A DNA stretch of 64,000 nucleotides. Origin: Verrucomicrobiota bacterium (GTDB taxonomy: Bacteria; Verrucomicrobiota; Verrucomicrobiia; Verrucomicrobiales; Akkermansiaceae). Both the position numbers and the translations under genes were made by a program. Shown one piece after another: positions 1 through 10,319 of this stretch. The notes below the pieces were generated by a model. That model saw nothing but the letters and a program-made list of their open reading frames with translations, was not told the origin of the DNA and ran no database searches. The stretch spans positions 1 through 64,000 of the forward strand of contig JAURPJ010000095.1 in assembly GCA_030835305.1 (NCBI GenBank). The letters are read 5' to 3'. Position 1 is the first letter of the stretch, and each line of letters opens with the position of its first letter.

Positions 1-66
1 ATCCGAGATTTTCTCCCGTCTGGGCCCTGAATCGCTTATTTATTAACGCTTATAAGGGATTGAGAG

Positions 67-141
67 TGGCACTCCCGGCGAGAATCGAACTCACATCTAA
101 GGTTTAGGAAACCCTTGTTCTATCCGTTGAACTACGGGAGC
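67..141 (-). tRNA. tRNA-Arg (anticodon CCT), CCA encoded
   Basis: Reverse complement GCTCCCG..GTTC..GAAC..AGGGT-TTCCTAA-ACCTT..GTGAG-TTCGATT-CTCGC-CGGGAGT-G-CCA folds as a full cloverleaf; 7-nt anticodon loop TTCCTAA gives CCT. Confidence 0.93.
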
Positions 142-627
142 AGCTTATGGTGTAATCAAATATTTACCACGGAAAGATCTACCTTATTATCCACCCAAAG
201 AAAGGTAAAGCTCAACAAGGAAAGACTCTCAAAAGAGGTGCAAGAGTTTCGCCATGGAAATACCCGCGTTACCGGTGGAGGGTGAGCTCAGGCAAGGTAT
301 CGCCCCATCAAAGAACACTTCAAGAACGATTCCTTAGGCACCATAGACTCCTGCTCAATAAACTTGAAGTTCTACAAGCTTCCCTCGTTACTACAAAGCA
401 CTGCAACTGGGATTTAGGGGCTTAACTAACAAGATACGAGTTACGCGAATTCGGTTTAGGAAGAGCCTGCAATCTTAACTGCTGGAGCGTCCCCTTTTAG
501 AGTTGGACAGGTAATAAGAAGACAGTTTCTTTTGGAACGAGGCTCCTCAACCGGCGTGAGTCGGGGGCCTTGGCTCCGAAAGGAAGGGTCGACGATTCCG
601 CGAACAACCTTCAAATTCTCCAGCTGT

Positions 628-780
628 CATGAGTGAATAACTTCAGGCAATCAAACGTTGGACCGCCCGACGCAAAGCCGAAGTAGTGACCGAAATCATC
701 AACGGCAAGATCCCGGAGAATGAATGGAAAGGCATTCATTCCGGAGGTCATCACAATAAACCTTGGCAATTACGCCGGTT
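628..780 (+). pseudogene. IS3-family transposase OrfA N-terminal remnant
   Basis: Frame reads MSE*LQAIKRWTARRKAEVVTEIINGKIPENEWKGIHSGG...; the RWTARRKAEVV..I..GK motif resembles IS3-type OrfA HTH N-termini; in-frame stop at codon 4, truncated after about 30 recognisable residues. Confidence 0.55.
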
Positions 781-801
781 TTGAACGAGCATCCGCCCGC
801 A

Positions 802-1653
802 ATGGCAGGTTTTTTCAAGAAACTCTTCAATAAGGTCACGAACAAGGCCGAGATCGATTGGGATGATCTCGAAGCTGATCTTATTTCCGGTGACCTAGGC
901 GTGCGACTGTCGCTCGAAATTGTCGACGAACTTAAAGACCTCGGCCGCAAGATCTCCGCCGATGATGTGGTAGAAGCCACACGCAACAAACTTTCCGGCC
1001 TTTTCCCAGAGGACGCCCCGGTCCTAGCGCCGCGAACCGACGGCAATCCGGCCGTCCTCCTCATTGTCGGAGTCAACGGGACCGGCAAAACCACCTCCAC
1101 AGCCAAACTGGGTCACCTCCTGAAAAGCCAGGGCTACTCCGTCCTGATGGCTGCCGCCGATACCTTCCGCGCCGCCGCCGTCGAACAACTGCTACGTTGG
1201 GGCGAGCGACTGGACCTCCCCGTCTTAACCGGAGCCCACCAAGCCGACCCGTCATCGGTTTGCTATCAGGCCCACCAAAAAGCCATCGCCGGAAACTATA
1301 ACTTCCTTCTCTGCGACACCGCTGGACGCCTTCATACGAGAAACAATCTCATGGACGAACTGTCCAAGATCAAGCGCACCATTGGCAAACAGGACGAAAC
1401 CGCGCCACACGAGACCTTTCTCGTTGTGGACGCCTCCACCGGTGGAAATGCCCTCAACCAGGCTCGCGAATTTCAAAAAGCCGTCCCCCTCGATGGCCTC
1501 ATTCTTACCAAACTCGATGGCTCGGGTAAAGGCGGGGTTGCAGCTGCCATTCAAAAAGAACTCGGCATCACTCCGCGCTTCATTGGTACAGGCGAAGAGC
1601 CTGATCGCTTCGAGCGCTTCGAGCGAAAGCACTTTGTGGAAAACATCCTTTAG
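802..1653 (+). CDS. ftsY: Signal recognition particle receptor FtsY (SRP GTPase)
   Basis: GVNGTGKTTSTAKLG P-loop, DTFRAAAVEQL, DTAGRLHT, TKLDGSGKGG motifs; MAGFFKKLFNKV start preferred over upstream ATG at 763. Confidence 0.95.
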   Translation: MAGFFKKLFNKVTNKAEIDWDDLEADLISGDLGVRLSLEIVDELKDLGRKISADDVVEATRNKLSGLFPEDAPVLAPRTDGNPAVLLIVGVNGTGKTTSTAKLGHLLKSQGYSVLMAAADTFRAAAVEQLLRWGERLDLPVLTGAHQADPSSVCYQAHQKAIAGNYNFLLCDTAGRLHTRNNLMDELSKIKRTIGKQDETAPHETFLVVDASTGGNALNQAREFQKAVPLDGLILTKLDGSGKGGVAAAIQKELGITPRFIGTGEEPDRFERFERKHFVENIL

Positions 1654-1666
1654 AACCCTATCGGCT

Positions 1667-3145
1667 CTAATACTTTTTCCAAAGTCGGCGGCTGAATAAC
1701 ACCAGCACCGCTACGTATTCCAGCCTGCCTAAAATCATGAGCATTGAGAGAACCAGCGCCCCGGCTGGTTCAACATGGGCGAAATTATCGCAAGGCCCAA
1801 ATTCAGCAAAGGCCGGCCCGACGTTGCACAAACAGCTCAAAACGGCCGACAATGAGCCAATAAAACTGGTCTTCGGTTCGAGCGAGCTCATCACCAAGGT
1901 TCCCCCGATCAAAAAGACCCCAAACATTGCCACCACCAAAAACAACTGCCCCTGCCCGGCCACGTCGATAAACTTCCCCCCCAAACGCACCTTCTTCAAC
2001 TCCTGGGGTCGAAATGACGCCCGTAGCTCTCCGATCACAAATTTCGCCGTTAGCACGACCCTCCCCACCTTTAGACCTCCCGCCGTCGATCCCGAGCATC
2101 CTCCCACGATCATGAGAACCACCAGGACCGATTTTCCAAAGTGCCCCCAGTGATCGTAATTGCCCGAAACGTATCCCGTTGTCGTGGCCACTGACACCGT
2201 ATCGAACACCACCTCAAGGATCGAATCACCTGTCTCCGTCGCCAAGTGGAAAATCACCACCGAAATCACCCCTGCTCCGAGAACCCCAAAAAACCACCAT
2301 ACTTCCTCAAAACGCCGCCGCTTATCCCGCCACGACATCCGGAACATCGATAGATAAAGAGGAAAGCTCACCCCGCAAATCAGCATAAAGCCAATCATCA
2401 CCAATTTCACTCCTGTCCCAAAACTCGTCACACTATCATTCTCCGTCCCAAAGCCCGCCGTCGAGACCACCGTCAAGGCGTGATTCACTGCTTGAAAAGG
2501 CGTCAATCCTGTTGCCCACAAGGATAGCGCGCAGATAATCGTAAAGCCGAGATACAATTTCCACATCTTCCTCATGGTCTGACGCAAACTCGCCAGATCA
2601 GATCCCGCCAACGACGACTCCGTCCCCACCAACATACGTCCACTCGTTCCGGTCCCGGAAAGTACCACCACGAAAATCGCCAGAATCCCCATCCCACCCA
2701 ACCACTGCGTCACAGAACGCCACATCAAAATTGATTTCGGTAAGGCCTCAACATCCGTGAAAATGGTTGCTCCGGTCGTAGTCAATCCGGACGTCGCCTC
2801 AAAAAGTGCCACGTGCACCGCCGCATTAGGCTCGCAAAACAAATAGGGAAATGCTGTCACCAAGCTACAAACCAGCCAACCAACTCCCACCAGAGCCATC
2901 GCCTCTCTTCGCCTCATTAGGTTTCCCCGCTTAATTTTCTTCGCCAATCGCGCCGATGCAAAAAAGAAGGCTCCGCTCATGAAAAGCGTAAGCCCCAGGG
3001 AGATAGCCCAGCCCTGCAAATCAAGATCGGTGTCGTGAGATACTCCTGCAGGGACCACCTCAGACAAGCCAACCGATCCAACCATCATCCCCCCAAATAG
3101 GAGAACCATGATTCCGAGAGAACGCAATAGGATAGAAAAGTTCAC
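1667..3145 (-). CDS. trkH: TrkH-family potassium uptake protein
   Basis: Multi-TM protein with TSGLTTTGAT selectivity-filter-like motif, SVTQWLGGMGI and repeated P-loop motifs. Confidence 0.9.
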   Translation of the reverse strand: MNFSILLRSLGIMVLLFGGMMVGSVGLSEVVPAGVSHDTDLDLQGWAISLGLTLFMSGAFFFASARLAKKIKRGNLMRRREAMALVGVGWLVCSLVTAFPYLFCEPNAAVHVALFEATSGLTTTGATIFTDVEALPKSILMWRSVTQWLGGMGILAIFVVVLSGTGTSGRMLVGTESSLAGSDLASLRQTMRKMWKLYLGFTIICALSLWATGLTPFQAVNHALTVVSTAGFGTENDSVTSFGTGVKLVMIGFMLICGVSFPLYLSMFRMSWRDKRRRFEEVWWFFGVLGAGVISVVIFHLATETGDSILEVVFDTVSVATTTGYVSGNYDHWGHFGKSVLVVLMIVGGCSGSTAGGLKVGRVVLTAKFVIGELRASFRPQELKKVRLGGKFIDVAGQGQLFLVVAMFGVFLIGGTLVMSSLEPKTSFIGSLSAVLSCLCNVGPAFAEFGPCDNFAHVEPAGALVLSMLMILGRLEYVAVLVLFSRRLWKKY

Positions 3146-3269
3146 AGCTCAATGACCTCGGGGTTATCTAGGTTTCCTCCCCCCCCGAAGGGTATCCACT
3201 CACTCCTATTTCTCCATCTAAAAAAACTCGGTTCTCGACGCAGCCACTACGATTTTTCAATATGAACCC

Positions 3270-5750
3270 ATGATATTTAAATCACTTTCTCTTATGGTCG
3301 TTGCCACCATTGGCCTGAGCGCCGCTGAAGTCGACTTGGTCAAGCTCGGAAAAGAAACTTTCAACGCCGTCGGTTGTGCGGAATGCCATTCTGAAATCAA
3401 GAACGACACTTCGGTCAAAACCGGCCCCGGGCTTTACGGACTCTTTCCATCAACCGCCCGCCAACGCGACATCATCGAGGTCGCTGAAAATCGCAAGCAC
3501 ACCATCACGGCCAACTACGACTACTTCAAAACATCGCTTCGTTCCCCGACCACTGAAATCGCCATTTCCGAAGTCGCTCCTACCAAGGGAACCGCATTTC
3601 TTCCGGTGATGCCAGCCTACCCCAAGGCCTTTCTCAACGAGCAAAAGGCCAAAGCCATCTTCCATTACCTCCAAACCCTAAACGACGACGGTCTGCGCGG
3701 ACCCAGCAAGGTTATGGCGGAGCTCCAGGATGGAACCATGGTCAAAGACATCCACCAAGACCCCACCGAAATCCTTGTAACCGACCGCACCCGCATTTTC
3801 CGCGCCCGCATCCCCGGCTCCTCGGCCCGCGCCGTCTACGTAGGACACCCGAGTGGACTCAACTACGCCTTCGATCCCCGCAATATGACCATCAGCAAGG
3901 TCTGGTGGGGCGGATTCCTCAATCTTAAGAACGAGATGTCCGGACGAGGCAACAACCCGTCAACTTTGGGAAACCAGCCCCGTGAAATTAGCCTTTCCAA
4001 TCCGCCTAAACTTCACGACAAGCCCGTCGATCTCTCCTTCAAATCACCTCTCATCAACGACAGCAAAACCATCGAGGAAAACCTCTGGGGAAATGCCGAC
4101 TTCCTCGACCAGCTGAAAAAAGCGGACGCCCAATTCATCGGTTACGACTACCCGTCCAACCCCATGGGCCACCCCACTTTCCACTACCGTATTGGCAAGG
4201 ACACGTATTCCCTGACATTCAAGATCCAATCCGATGGCCTGGCCGTTACCCGGTCAACAAAGAACGGCAGGACCTCGGAGCATGTCACCAACACCGACAA
4301 GCCAGGGGAAGTCTGGCGCCCCAATCCCATTCCATCGACCTTGACCCAAAAAGTCGCGCTCACCCCCATGGATGGTGTCGTTCTCCTGCCCGGCTACTCA
4401 GCCGAACGCGTTCCGGCTCCCACCGACCCCCACGGTCGCCCACAACTCTTCGAGCCCCTAGGCATGGCTCTTGATCCCAAAGACGGCTCCATCGTGGTCA
4501 CCACCCGCACCGCCGGAGTCTGGCGCTTTAAGGACAACACCTGGACCATGATCGCCGACGGCCTCCTGGACGCTCTTGGCGTGATCATTGAAAAAGAACG
4601 TCTCGTTGTCGGCCAAAAAGCAGAGCTCACTGCACTTTACGATGAAAATGGCGACGGATTCTACGAGATTTTTCGTACTTTAAGCGATGACTTCCTCTTC
4701 ACCGAAAACTACCACGGATACCTCCATGGCCCTGCCAAGGATAAGGCCGGCAACTACTACTTCACCCTGAATCTCGACCACAGAAACGGTCGCCAGATTC
4801 ACAAAGCCAATGGTAAGTTCATGGGCTCGCAAGGTGGCTATCGCGGATGGACCCTTCAAGTAGCACCCGATGGAAAGACCACTCCCTTCGCGATGGGACT
4901 CCGCAGCCCCGCCGGAGTTTCCGCCAGTCCCGACGGAAAGATTTACTACACCGAGAACCAAGGCGAATACAACGGAACCTCCAAGATGCACCTCGTAAAG
5001 AAAGGAAACTACTACGGCCATCCTTCCGGCCTCGTGGACCTCCCTGGCATGAAGCCCGATTCACCGGAAATCGCCTGGGACAAATGGGCTCCAAAACGTG
5101 CCGTATCGGTCGCGCTACTCCCACACGCCCGCATCGCAAACGCGCCCGGCAGCCCGACCTGGGACACCACCGGAGGAAAGTTCGGTCCCTTCGCCGGAGA
5201 CATTTATTGCGGAGACCAGACTCTCTCAACGCTCTTCCGCATCTCCCTCAAGCCCAACAATGAAGCCGCTCTCATTCACTTTGCCGACAGTTTCCCATCC
5301 GGCCTCATGAGACAGACCTTCGACAAGAACGGCGCGATGTATGTCGGACAAACTGGTCGTGGCTGGCGTGCCCGTGGCGGAAGCCAACATGCTCTGGTGA
5401 AGCTCACTTACACCAAGAATGATTCCCCGCAGTTGAAGGACATCAGCCGCGAGAGTGAGACCTTTACCCTGCACTTCACCGGAAACACCAAGGATCTCCC
5501 GGAGGCCACTGATCTCGCCATCGAATCATGGTATTATCACGACAAGCCAGACTACGGCTCTCCTTCCAACAACAAGCTGAAAGAGACTATCGCCAGCCAA
5601 AAGCTTGATCGTGCAAGAGGAACGATCACGGTGAAACTCGCTCCAAACGACAAGCGCCGCGACGGAAGCCGAGTCTTCTATTTCTCCTCCAAAATCCTCC
5701 CTAAAAACCGCAAGGATTCTCTGCAGGCTTATTATACCATCTCTCGATGA
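3270..5750 (+). CDS. Secreted c-type cytochrome / sorbosone-dehydrogenase-like protein (PVC-type)
   Basis: Signal peptide, CAECH haem motif near N-terminus, beta-propeller dehydrogenase-like region (MGLRSPAGVSASPDGKIYYTENQGEYNGTSKMHLVKKGNYYGHPSG). Confidence 0.8.
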   Translation: MIFKSLSLMVVATIGLSAAEVDLVKLGKETFNAVGCAECHSEIKNDTSVKTGPGLYGLFPSTARQRDIIEVAENRKHTITANYDYFKTSLRSPTTEIAISEVAPTKGTAFLPVMPAYPKAFLNEQKAKAIFHYLQTLNDDGLRGPSKVMAELQDGTMVKDIHQDPTEILVTDRTRIFRARIPGSSARAVYVGHPSGLNYAFDPRNMTISKVWWGGFLNLKNEMSGRGNNPSTLGNQPREISLSNPPKLHDKPVDLSFKSPLINDSKTIEENLWGNADFLDQLKKADAQFIGYDYPSNPMGHPTFHYRIGKDTYSLTFKIQSDGLAVTRSTKNGRTSEHVTNTDKPGEVWRPNPIPSTLTQKVALTPMDGVVLLPGYSAERVPAPTDPHGRPQLFEPLGMALDPKDGSIVVTTRTAGVWRFKDNTWTMIADGLLDALGVIIEKERLVVGQKAELTALYDENGDGFYEIFRTLSDDFLFTENYHGYLHGPAKDKAGNYYFTLNLDHRNGRQIHKANGKFMGSQGGYRGWTLQVAPDGKTTPFAMGLRSPAGVSASPDGKIYYTENQGEYNGTSKMHLVKKGNYYGHPSGLVDLPGMKPDSPEIAWDKWAPKRAVSVALLPHARIANAPGSPTWDTTGGKFGPFAGDIYCGDQTLSTLFRISLKPNNEAALIHFADSFPSGLMRQTFDKNGAMYVGQTGRGWRARGGSQHALVKLTYTKNDSPQLKDISRESETFTLHFTGNTKDLPEATDLAIESWYYHDKPDYGSPSNNKLKETIASQKLDRARGTITVKLAPNDKRRDGSRVFYFSSKILPKNRKDSLQAYYTISR

Positions 5751-6455
5751 GATTTGCTTTCCTGCTACTTTTTGCCACCTCGTTCCTCAAGGCCCAAATC
5801 CCCGGTTCCTTCACGCAAATCGATATCGATTGCGGCGGATGGTTCACCGGCATCCAGCAGCATCAGTCCGGAAGGCTTTACGGCCGGACTGATGTCGGCG
5901 GAGTTTACCGAAGCAATGACCTTGGCAATTCCTGGACCTTCTGGAGGGCGACCTCCCCACCCCGTGCAGACTTTGTGTCCAGGGAATCGCCATCTCGAAC
6001 GATAATCCGGATACCGTTTACCAAGCCTGCGGGATCCCCTACTTTGCCGACGATCCACACCGGGGGATCTGGAAAAGCAAAGATGCCGGCCAAACCTGGC
6101 AAAAGATCAAAGCAAACATCAATTTCTCCGGAAACGACAAGGCCCGTCACGGAGGAGAATGCCTCATTGTTCACCCGGCGATTGATGAAAAAATCTGGGG
6201 CGGCTCGAACAGAAACGGCCTCTGGCAATCAGTCGATGCCGTCGACAGTCGTGTCGCCGTCATCGGAAAACTCAAGGGTAACGATTTTAAAAAACTCTAC
6301 TACTCCGGCGACAACGGAAAATCCTAGCGTGAGATGACCCGCAGAGGATACCGCTTAGACAACATGACTGCCGTCGCAGTCGCTCCCTATCGCCCCGGAA
6401 AAGTCTGGATCAGCACCAGCAGACGCTCCGCCGGCGTTTTTACTCCAACCCAGTA
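5747..6455 (+). pseudogene. Degraded BNR/Asp-box repeat secreted protein (glycoside-hydrolase/sialidase-like)
   Basis: Signal peptide then GRTDVGGVYRSNDLGNSWTF; reading continues in another frame (VQGIAISNDNPDTVYQACGIPYFADDPHRGIWKSKDAGQTWQKIKANINFSGND...) after a frameshift near 5940, then an in-frame TAG near 6325 followed by further coding-like sequence to TAG near 6455. Confidence 0.75.
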
Positions 6456-6478
6456 GACAATCATTCTTCGATCTTGCC

Positions 6479-7012
6479 ATGGGCCTTCTTTCATCATTCA
6501 ACACCAATCGCCAAAACTTTGACGTCAACGCTGCCGACAGCAGACTCTCGGTCGACCTCACCAAGTTCGTTGTGGGATCAACACCTCTCGGAAAGAAACC
6601 TTGGGACGGCGACTCTTTCGCAAATCACCTTGAGAAACACACAACTCTGAAATCAGAAGAGTATGGCTACGAACTCGGACGCAAGGAGGGCGTTCTTGAT
6701 TACGCCTTCCTCACCCTCGAAAAATTCCAGAGCATCTTCTTTGTTGATGGGCGATCAATGTCCCTTTCCACCTCCACTACCAAGGAAGATATTTTCTCCA
6801 TTTTCGGAGAACCTTATTGGAGCGATCTCGACGATGGTGAGATCATCCTCTTCTACGAATACCAGGAGGGCACCGTCGAACTTCAATTTGAATTCCCGAA
6901 TGGCGAGCATCTCGAATTCATCACCCTGATGAAAGACGGAGTCCTATCAAAACAAGAGCAGCGTGAAAGCTATGGCGTCACCAAACCGTGGCCTCCCGAG
7001 AAAAAAGAATGA
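6479..7012 (+). CDS. Hypothetical protein (177 aa)
   Basis: Intact ORF with globular composition; no family recognised. Confidence 0.6.
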   Translation: MGLLSSFNTNRQNFDVNAADSRLSVDLTKFVVGSTPLGKKPWDGDSFANHLEKHTTLKSEEYGYELGRKEGVLDYAFLTLEKFQSIFFVDGRSMSLSTSTTKEDIFSIFGEPYWSDLDDGEIILFYEYQEGTVELQFEFPNGEHLEFITLMKDGVLSKQEQRESYGVTKPWPPEKKE

Positions 7013-7145
7013 CCACCTTGTAATGCAAACTGTCTGACCGGCGTCTTTCAAAGCCGAACCCAAACCCAATTTAGATAGCTATGTTACGAAAACTGCCCCT
7101 ACCATTGCCCTTCTCTTGTTTGGCTCTTCGGTTCCGCCTCTGATT

Positions 7146-7390
7146 AGATCGATGACGGTAAGTCTCACCTCGTGCTCCGCTTCCGCAGCCTCACCAGCGC
7201 GGGAGGAGTCAATCAGCGGGTGCAAGCCTCCACAATCCTCGAAGAAGGGGATGACGTCACCGATTCAATCGACCTCGTCGAGCGAACCTTGGAAATTGAC
7301 GGAACCGAGATCGTCATTCGTTACCTCCGCGAAGGCACGGATACCAGCAAATACCGCTACCTCCGGATCTCGCTCGAGGAAACCGAATAG
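7146..7390 (+). pseudogene. Probable remnant ORF (DGKSHLVLRFRSLTSAGGVNQRVQAS...)
   Basis: Short coding-like stretch flanked by stops; adjacent sequence to about 7850 has coding-like patches in shifting frames. Confidence 0.35.
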
Positions 7391-7847
7391 CCTCTTCTCC
7401 ACGCAACCCATCCAAACCATCGCTCCGTTTATCGGGGCGATGACTTGTTGGTCAAAGACATTAGCCAACAACTCAAATCACTGGAGATCCAACCGATCGA
7501 CGTCCCAACCAAAGCACCTCACCCAACGCCAGACCCTCCCCATACCGCATCGTCATTCTCCCCGTCCACCAGGACATCAAAGTGCATGGAGACCCCATTA
7601 TTTTCCAGATACCATCGATCAAGGAATTCCAGCCCCCTCCCATCGGCATCTAGCTCCCCTAAAATTTCTCCAACCTCTCCAGAGGTCATACCCGGTTTAA
7701 TTTTACTCCAGCCCTAAGGCATCGAGGCCTTTTAACGCGCGTAGATCGTCTGCGCTATTCCGAAACAAAAAACATCGACCATAAGGACTATGATCATGAA
7801 TCTGACACATGAGGCTATCCTCCTGATTTTTTCATCAATCGTAAAAT

Positions 7848-10253
7848 TCAAAAATGAACCTCGCCCCGCTTCTGCTCCAGAGTCCCCTTCGTCACTCCAA
7901 GCCTTTCAATCGCGCCAAGTTTCCGCACCAAATCCTGGGCCTCACCTTTTCCGTTCAGGAAATTCTGATACCAACCGACTAACCCCGCCGCTTGCTCCGC
8001 ATCCTCCTCGAGCAACTCCACACGAAACTTCCTCAAGCCCAGTGAGATAAACTCGTCGACACTTCCAGCTCCCGTTTGCGCTAGCCCGTTAAAGAGAGTG
8101 TTCCGGCAACCCACATCAGCCTTCAACATATGTAAGTGCCCCACCCGGTCTCGAAGCTGAACACTATGACGATCACAAGGTTTGCCACAGTTCTTGATAC
8201 TCGTTCCCTCGCTCAGGAAGGTGCAAAAGACGCAGTGCTCCATGTGAAACATCGGCATGTGCTGGTGCACCGTCAGCTCAAACCACTCCGGCGGCGCGCT
8301 TTCCAACAACTCAACAACCTGTCCTTCATTCAAATCATAGGACACCGTAAGATTCTCGAAATTCCCGTGCTTCATCAGCAAGGATGCCGAAACCGAATTC
8401 GCCACATTCAATGAAAAATCGGCTACCACCGGGACCCCACGCGCCTTGAAGTACGAAATACCCCCGAGATTTCGCACCAGAACCCCATCAGGCTCCGCTT
8501 TCTCTACCATCTTGAAGAATCCCGCCTCCTTCGGTTTCTGAATCCGCGGAGTCGCTAGGTAAATTTTCATCCCCGCATTGCGCACCACGTTCACGGCCTT
8601 GCGATACTCTTTCAAATCTTCAAAATCACAGTAAATAAACTTCGCCCCCGCCTGTGCACATCCTTCGACTTGCTCCAACGACCGACACAACAACCGCAAC
8701 TCAGGCAAACTCTCATCCACCGCCACACGCTCCGGCATTAAGCGAGCCAGAGCCGCCGCACCATCTTTCACAACCGGCTCTTCCTTCAATTCTTCGACCA
8801 AGCGCCGACGCACCCGGTTCAGCTCACCCAGCGGAATCATCACTTCGCCTTCCAGCGAATTCTGCACCAGCCCTAACTGAAAACCCGTTCCTCCCAATCG
8901 ACCCAACTGCCCCGCCAAAACCTCCTTCGTTAGCGGCCTCTTCTCCGCCTCCTCCAACATGACTTCACTCGCCACCTTCTTCCCCCGACACTCCACCACC
9001 AAGGGCTCACCCGCCTTCCCCGAAACCTGCACCATCAGGGAATCACCCTTCTCTTCCAAACGCCCGCCTTTCCAACTCTTCTTCACTTCCTTCTCCAGGC
9101 CCGGATCACTCGTCTTCCACAAACCCTGCCCCGCATGCACCCGTTTCCAGTCGATTCCCGACCTCTTGTCAAAAAACACCTTTCTCCCCTCGACTTTCCA
9201 GATCATGCCACCCTGCTCGTCATTGCGATCTTCGCCGGCATCAAAGACAAACCCATCACTCGGATTCAATGACACTCCGCTTGTCTCCAATTCCACCCAG
9301 CCTTCTCCTTTTGCAACGACTTTCCCCGCCCAGGCGCCCCGCTTCTTACCCCACTTCCCGTGAGTCAAACGAGGATGATTCGTCCCTTCCAGCCAACCGC
9401 TCGCAAGTCCGCGCGAAAACATCATCTCCAGCGTGTAACGATCCTTCTTCGTGATCTCTACCTCATCCAGAGCCTTGCGATAAACCCGAGTGACCGCTGC
9501 GACATACTCGGGCGATTTCAAGCGCCCCTCGATCTTGAAACTCGTCACCCCGGCCTTCACCAAATCCGGGATCACATCGACCGCCGCCAAATCCTGAGGG
9601 CTTAAAAGGTACCTCACCTCGCCCATCGGCACTGTCTCGCCATCCACCACCAACTCATAAGGCATGCGACATGCCTGCGCACACTCTCCTCGATTCGCGG
9701 ATCGTTGGCCCAAACTCTCCGAAGTCAGACACTGCCCCGAATACGCCACGCAAAGCGCCCCGTGCACAAACACTTCCAATGGAACCGAGCCCTTCTTCCG
9801 CACCCGCGCAATCTCCTCCACCGACATCTCCCGCGCCAGCACCGCACGATCCAGATCCAAAAACCCATCCAAAAAAGCCATCCCCTCCGGAGAGGTAATC
9901 GTCATCTGGGTCGAAGCATGCAACTCCATCTCCGGGGCGATTTCCTGCACCAACTTGGCTGCCCCCAAATCCTGAACAATGGCCGCATCCACGCCCACCC
10001 GCGCCATAACCTCAATCTGATCCACCGCCCCTTCCAGCTCCGATGGAAAAACGAGCGTATTAAAAGCGACAAATCCCTTCACTCCGTAACGATGGAGAAA
10101 ATCCATCAACTTCGGTAGGTCCTCCTCCGTAAAATTGTCCGCCCGCATTCGCGCGTTAAACTTCGGCAGCCCGAAGTAAATTGCATCCGCCCCGTTCGCC
10201 ACCGCGGCACGCGCACAATCCCAGTTTCCCGCCGGAGCCAGTAGTTCAGTCAC
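7848..10253 (-). CDS. Peptidase U32 family protein (RlhA/TrhP-like; RNA-modification-type)
   Basis: LLAPAGNWDCARAAVANGADAIYFGL N-terminus, HGALCVAYSGQCLTSESLGQRSANRGECAQACRMPY signature, long C-terminal region. Confidence 0.9.
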   Translation of the reverse strand: MTELLAPAGNWDCARAAVANGADAIYFGLPKFNARMRADNFTEEDLPKLMDFLHRYGVKGFVAFNTLVFPSELEGAVDQIEVMARVGVDAAIVQDLGAAKLVQEIAPEMELHASTQMTITSPEGMAFLDGFLDLDRAVLAREMSVEEIARVRKKGSVPLEVFVHGALCVAYSGQCLTSESLGQRSANRGECAQACRMPYELVVDGETVPMGEVRYLLSPQDLAAVDVIPDLVKAGVTSFKIEGRLKSPEYVAAVTRVYRKALDEVEITKKDRYTLEMMFSRGLASGWLEGTNHPRLTHGKWGKKRGAWAGKVVAKGEGWVELETSGVSLNPSDGFVFDAGEDRNDEQGGMIWKVEGRKVFFDKRSGIDWKRVHAGQGLWKTSDPGLEKEVKKSWKGGRLEEKGDSLMVQVSGKAGEPLVVECRGKKVASEVMLEEAEKRPLTKEVLAGQLGRLGGTGFQLGLVQNSLEGEVMIPLGELNRVRRRLVEELKEEPVVKDGAAALARLMPERVAVDESLPELRLLCRSLEQVEGCAQAGAKFIYCDFEDLKEYRKAVNVVRNAGMKIYLATPRIQKPKEAGFFKMVEKAEPDGVLVRNLGGISYFKARGVPVVADFSLNVANSVSASLLMKHGNFENLTVSYDLNEGQVVELLESAPPEWFELTVHQHMPMFHMEHCVFCTFLSEGTSIKNCGKPCDRHSVQLRDRVGHLHMLKADVGCRNTLFNGLAQTGAGSVDEFISLGLRKFRVELLEEDAEQAAGLVGWYQNFLNGKGEAQDLVRKLGAIERLGVTKGTLEQKRGEVHF

Positions 10254-10319
10254 ATCGCAGTCCTAATCCCCTAACCTGATGGAAGCAACACTAAGCCTCA
10301 CCTCAACGACTAAGTCCGG

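Noticed and set aside
142-620. tmRNA, RNase P RNA or other large structured RNA between tRNA-Arg and ftsY
   Set aside because: Looked for tmRNA tag/terminal TYC arm and RNase P signatures; none were found by eye.
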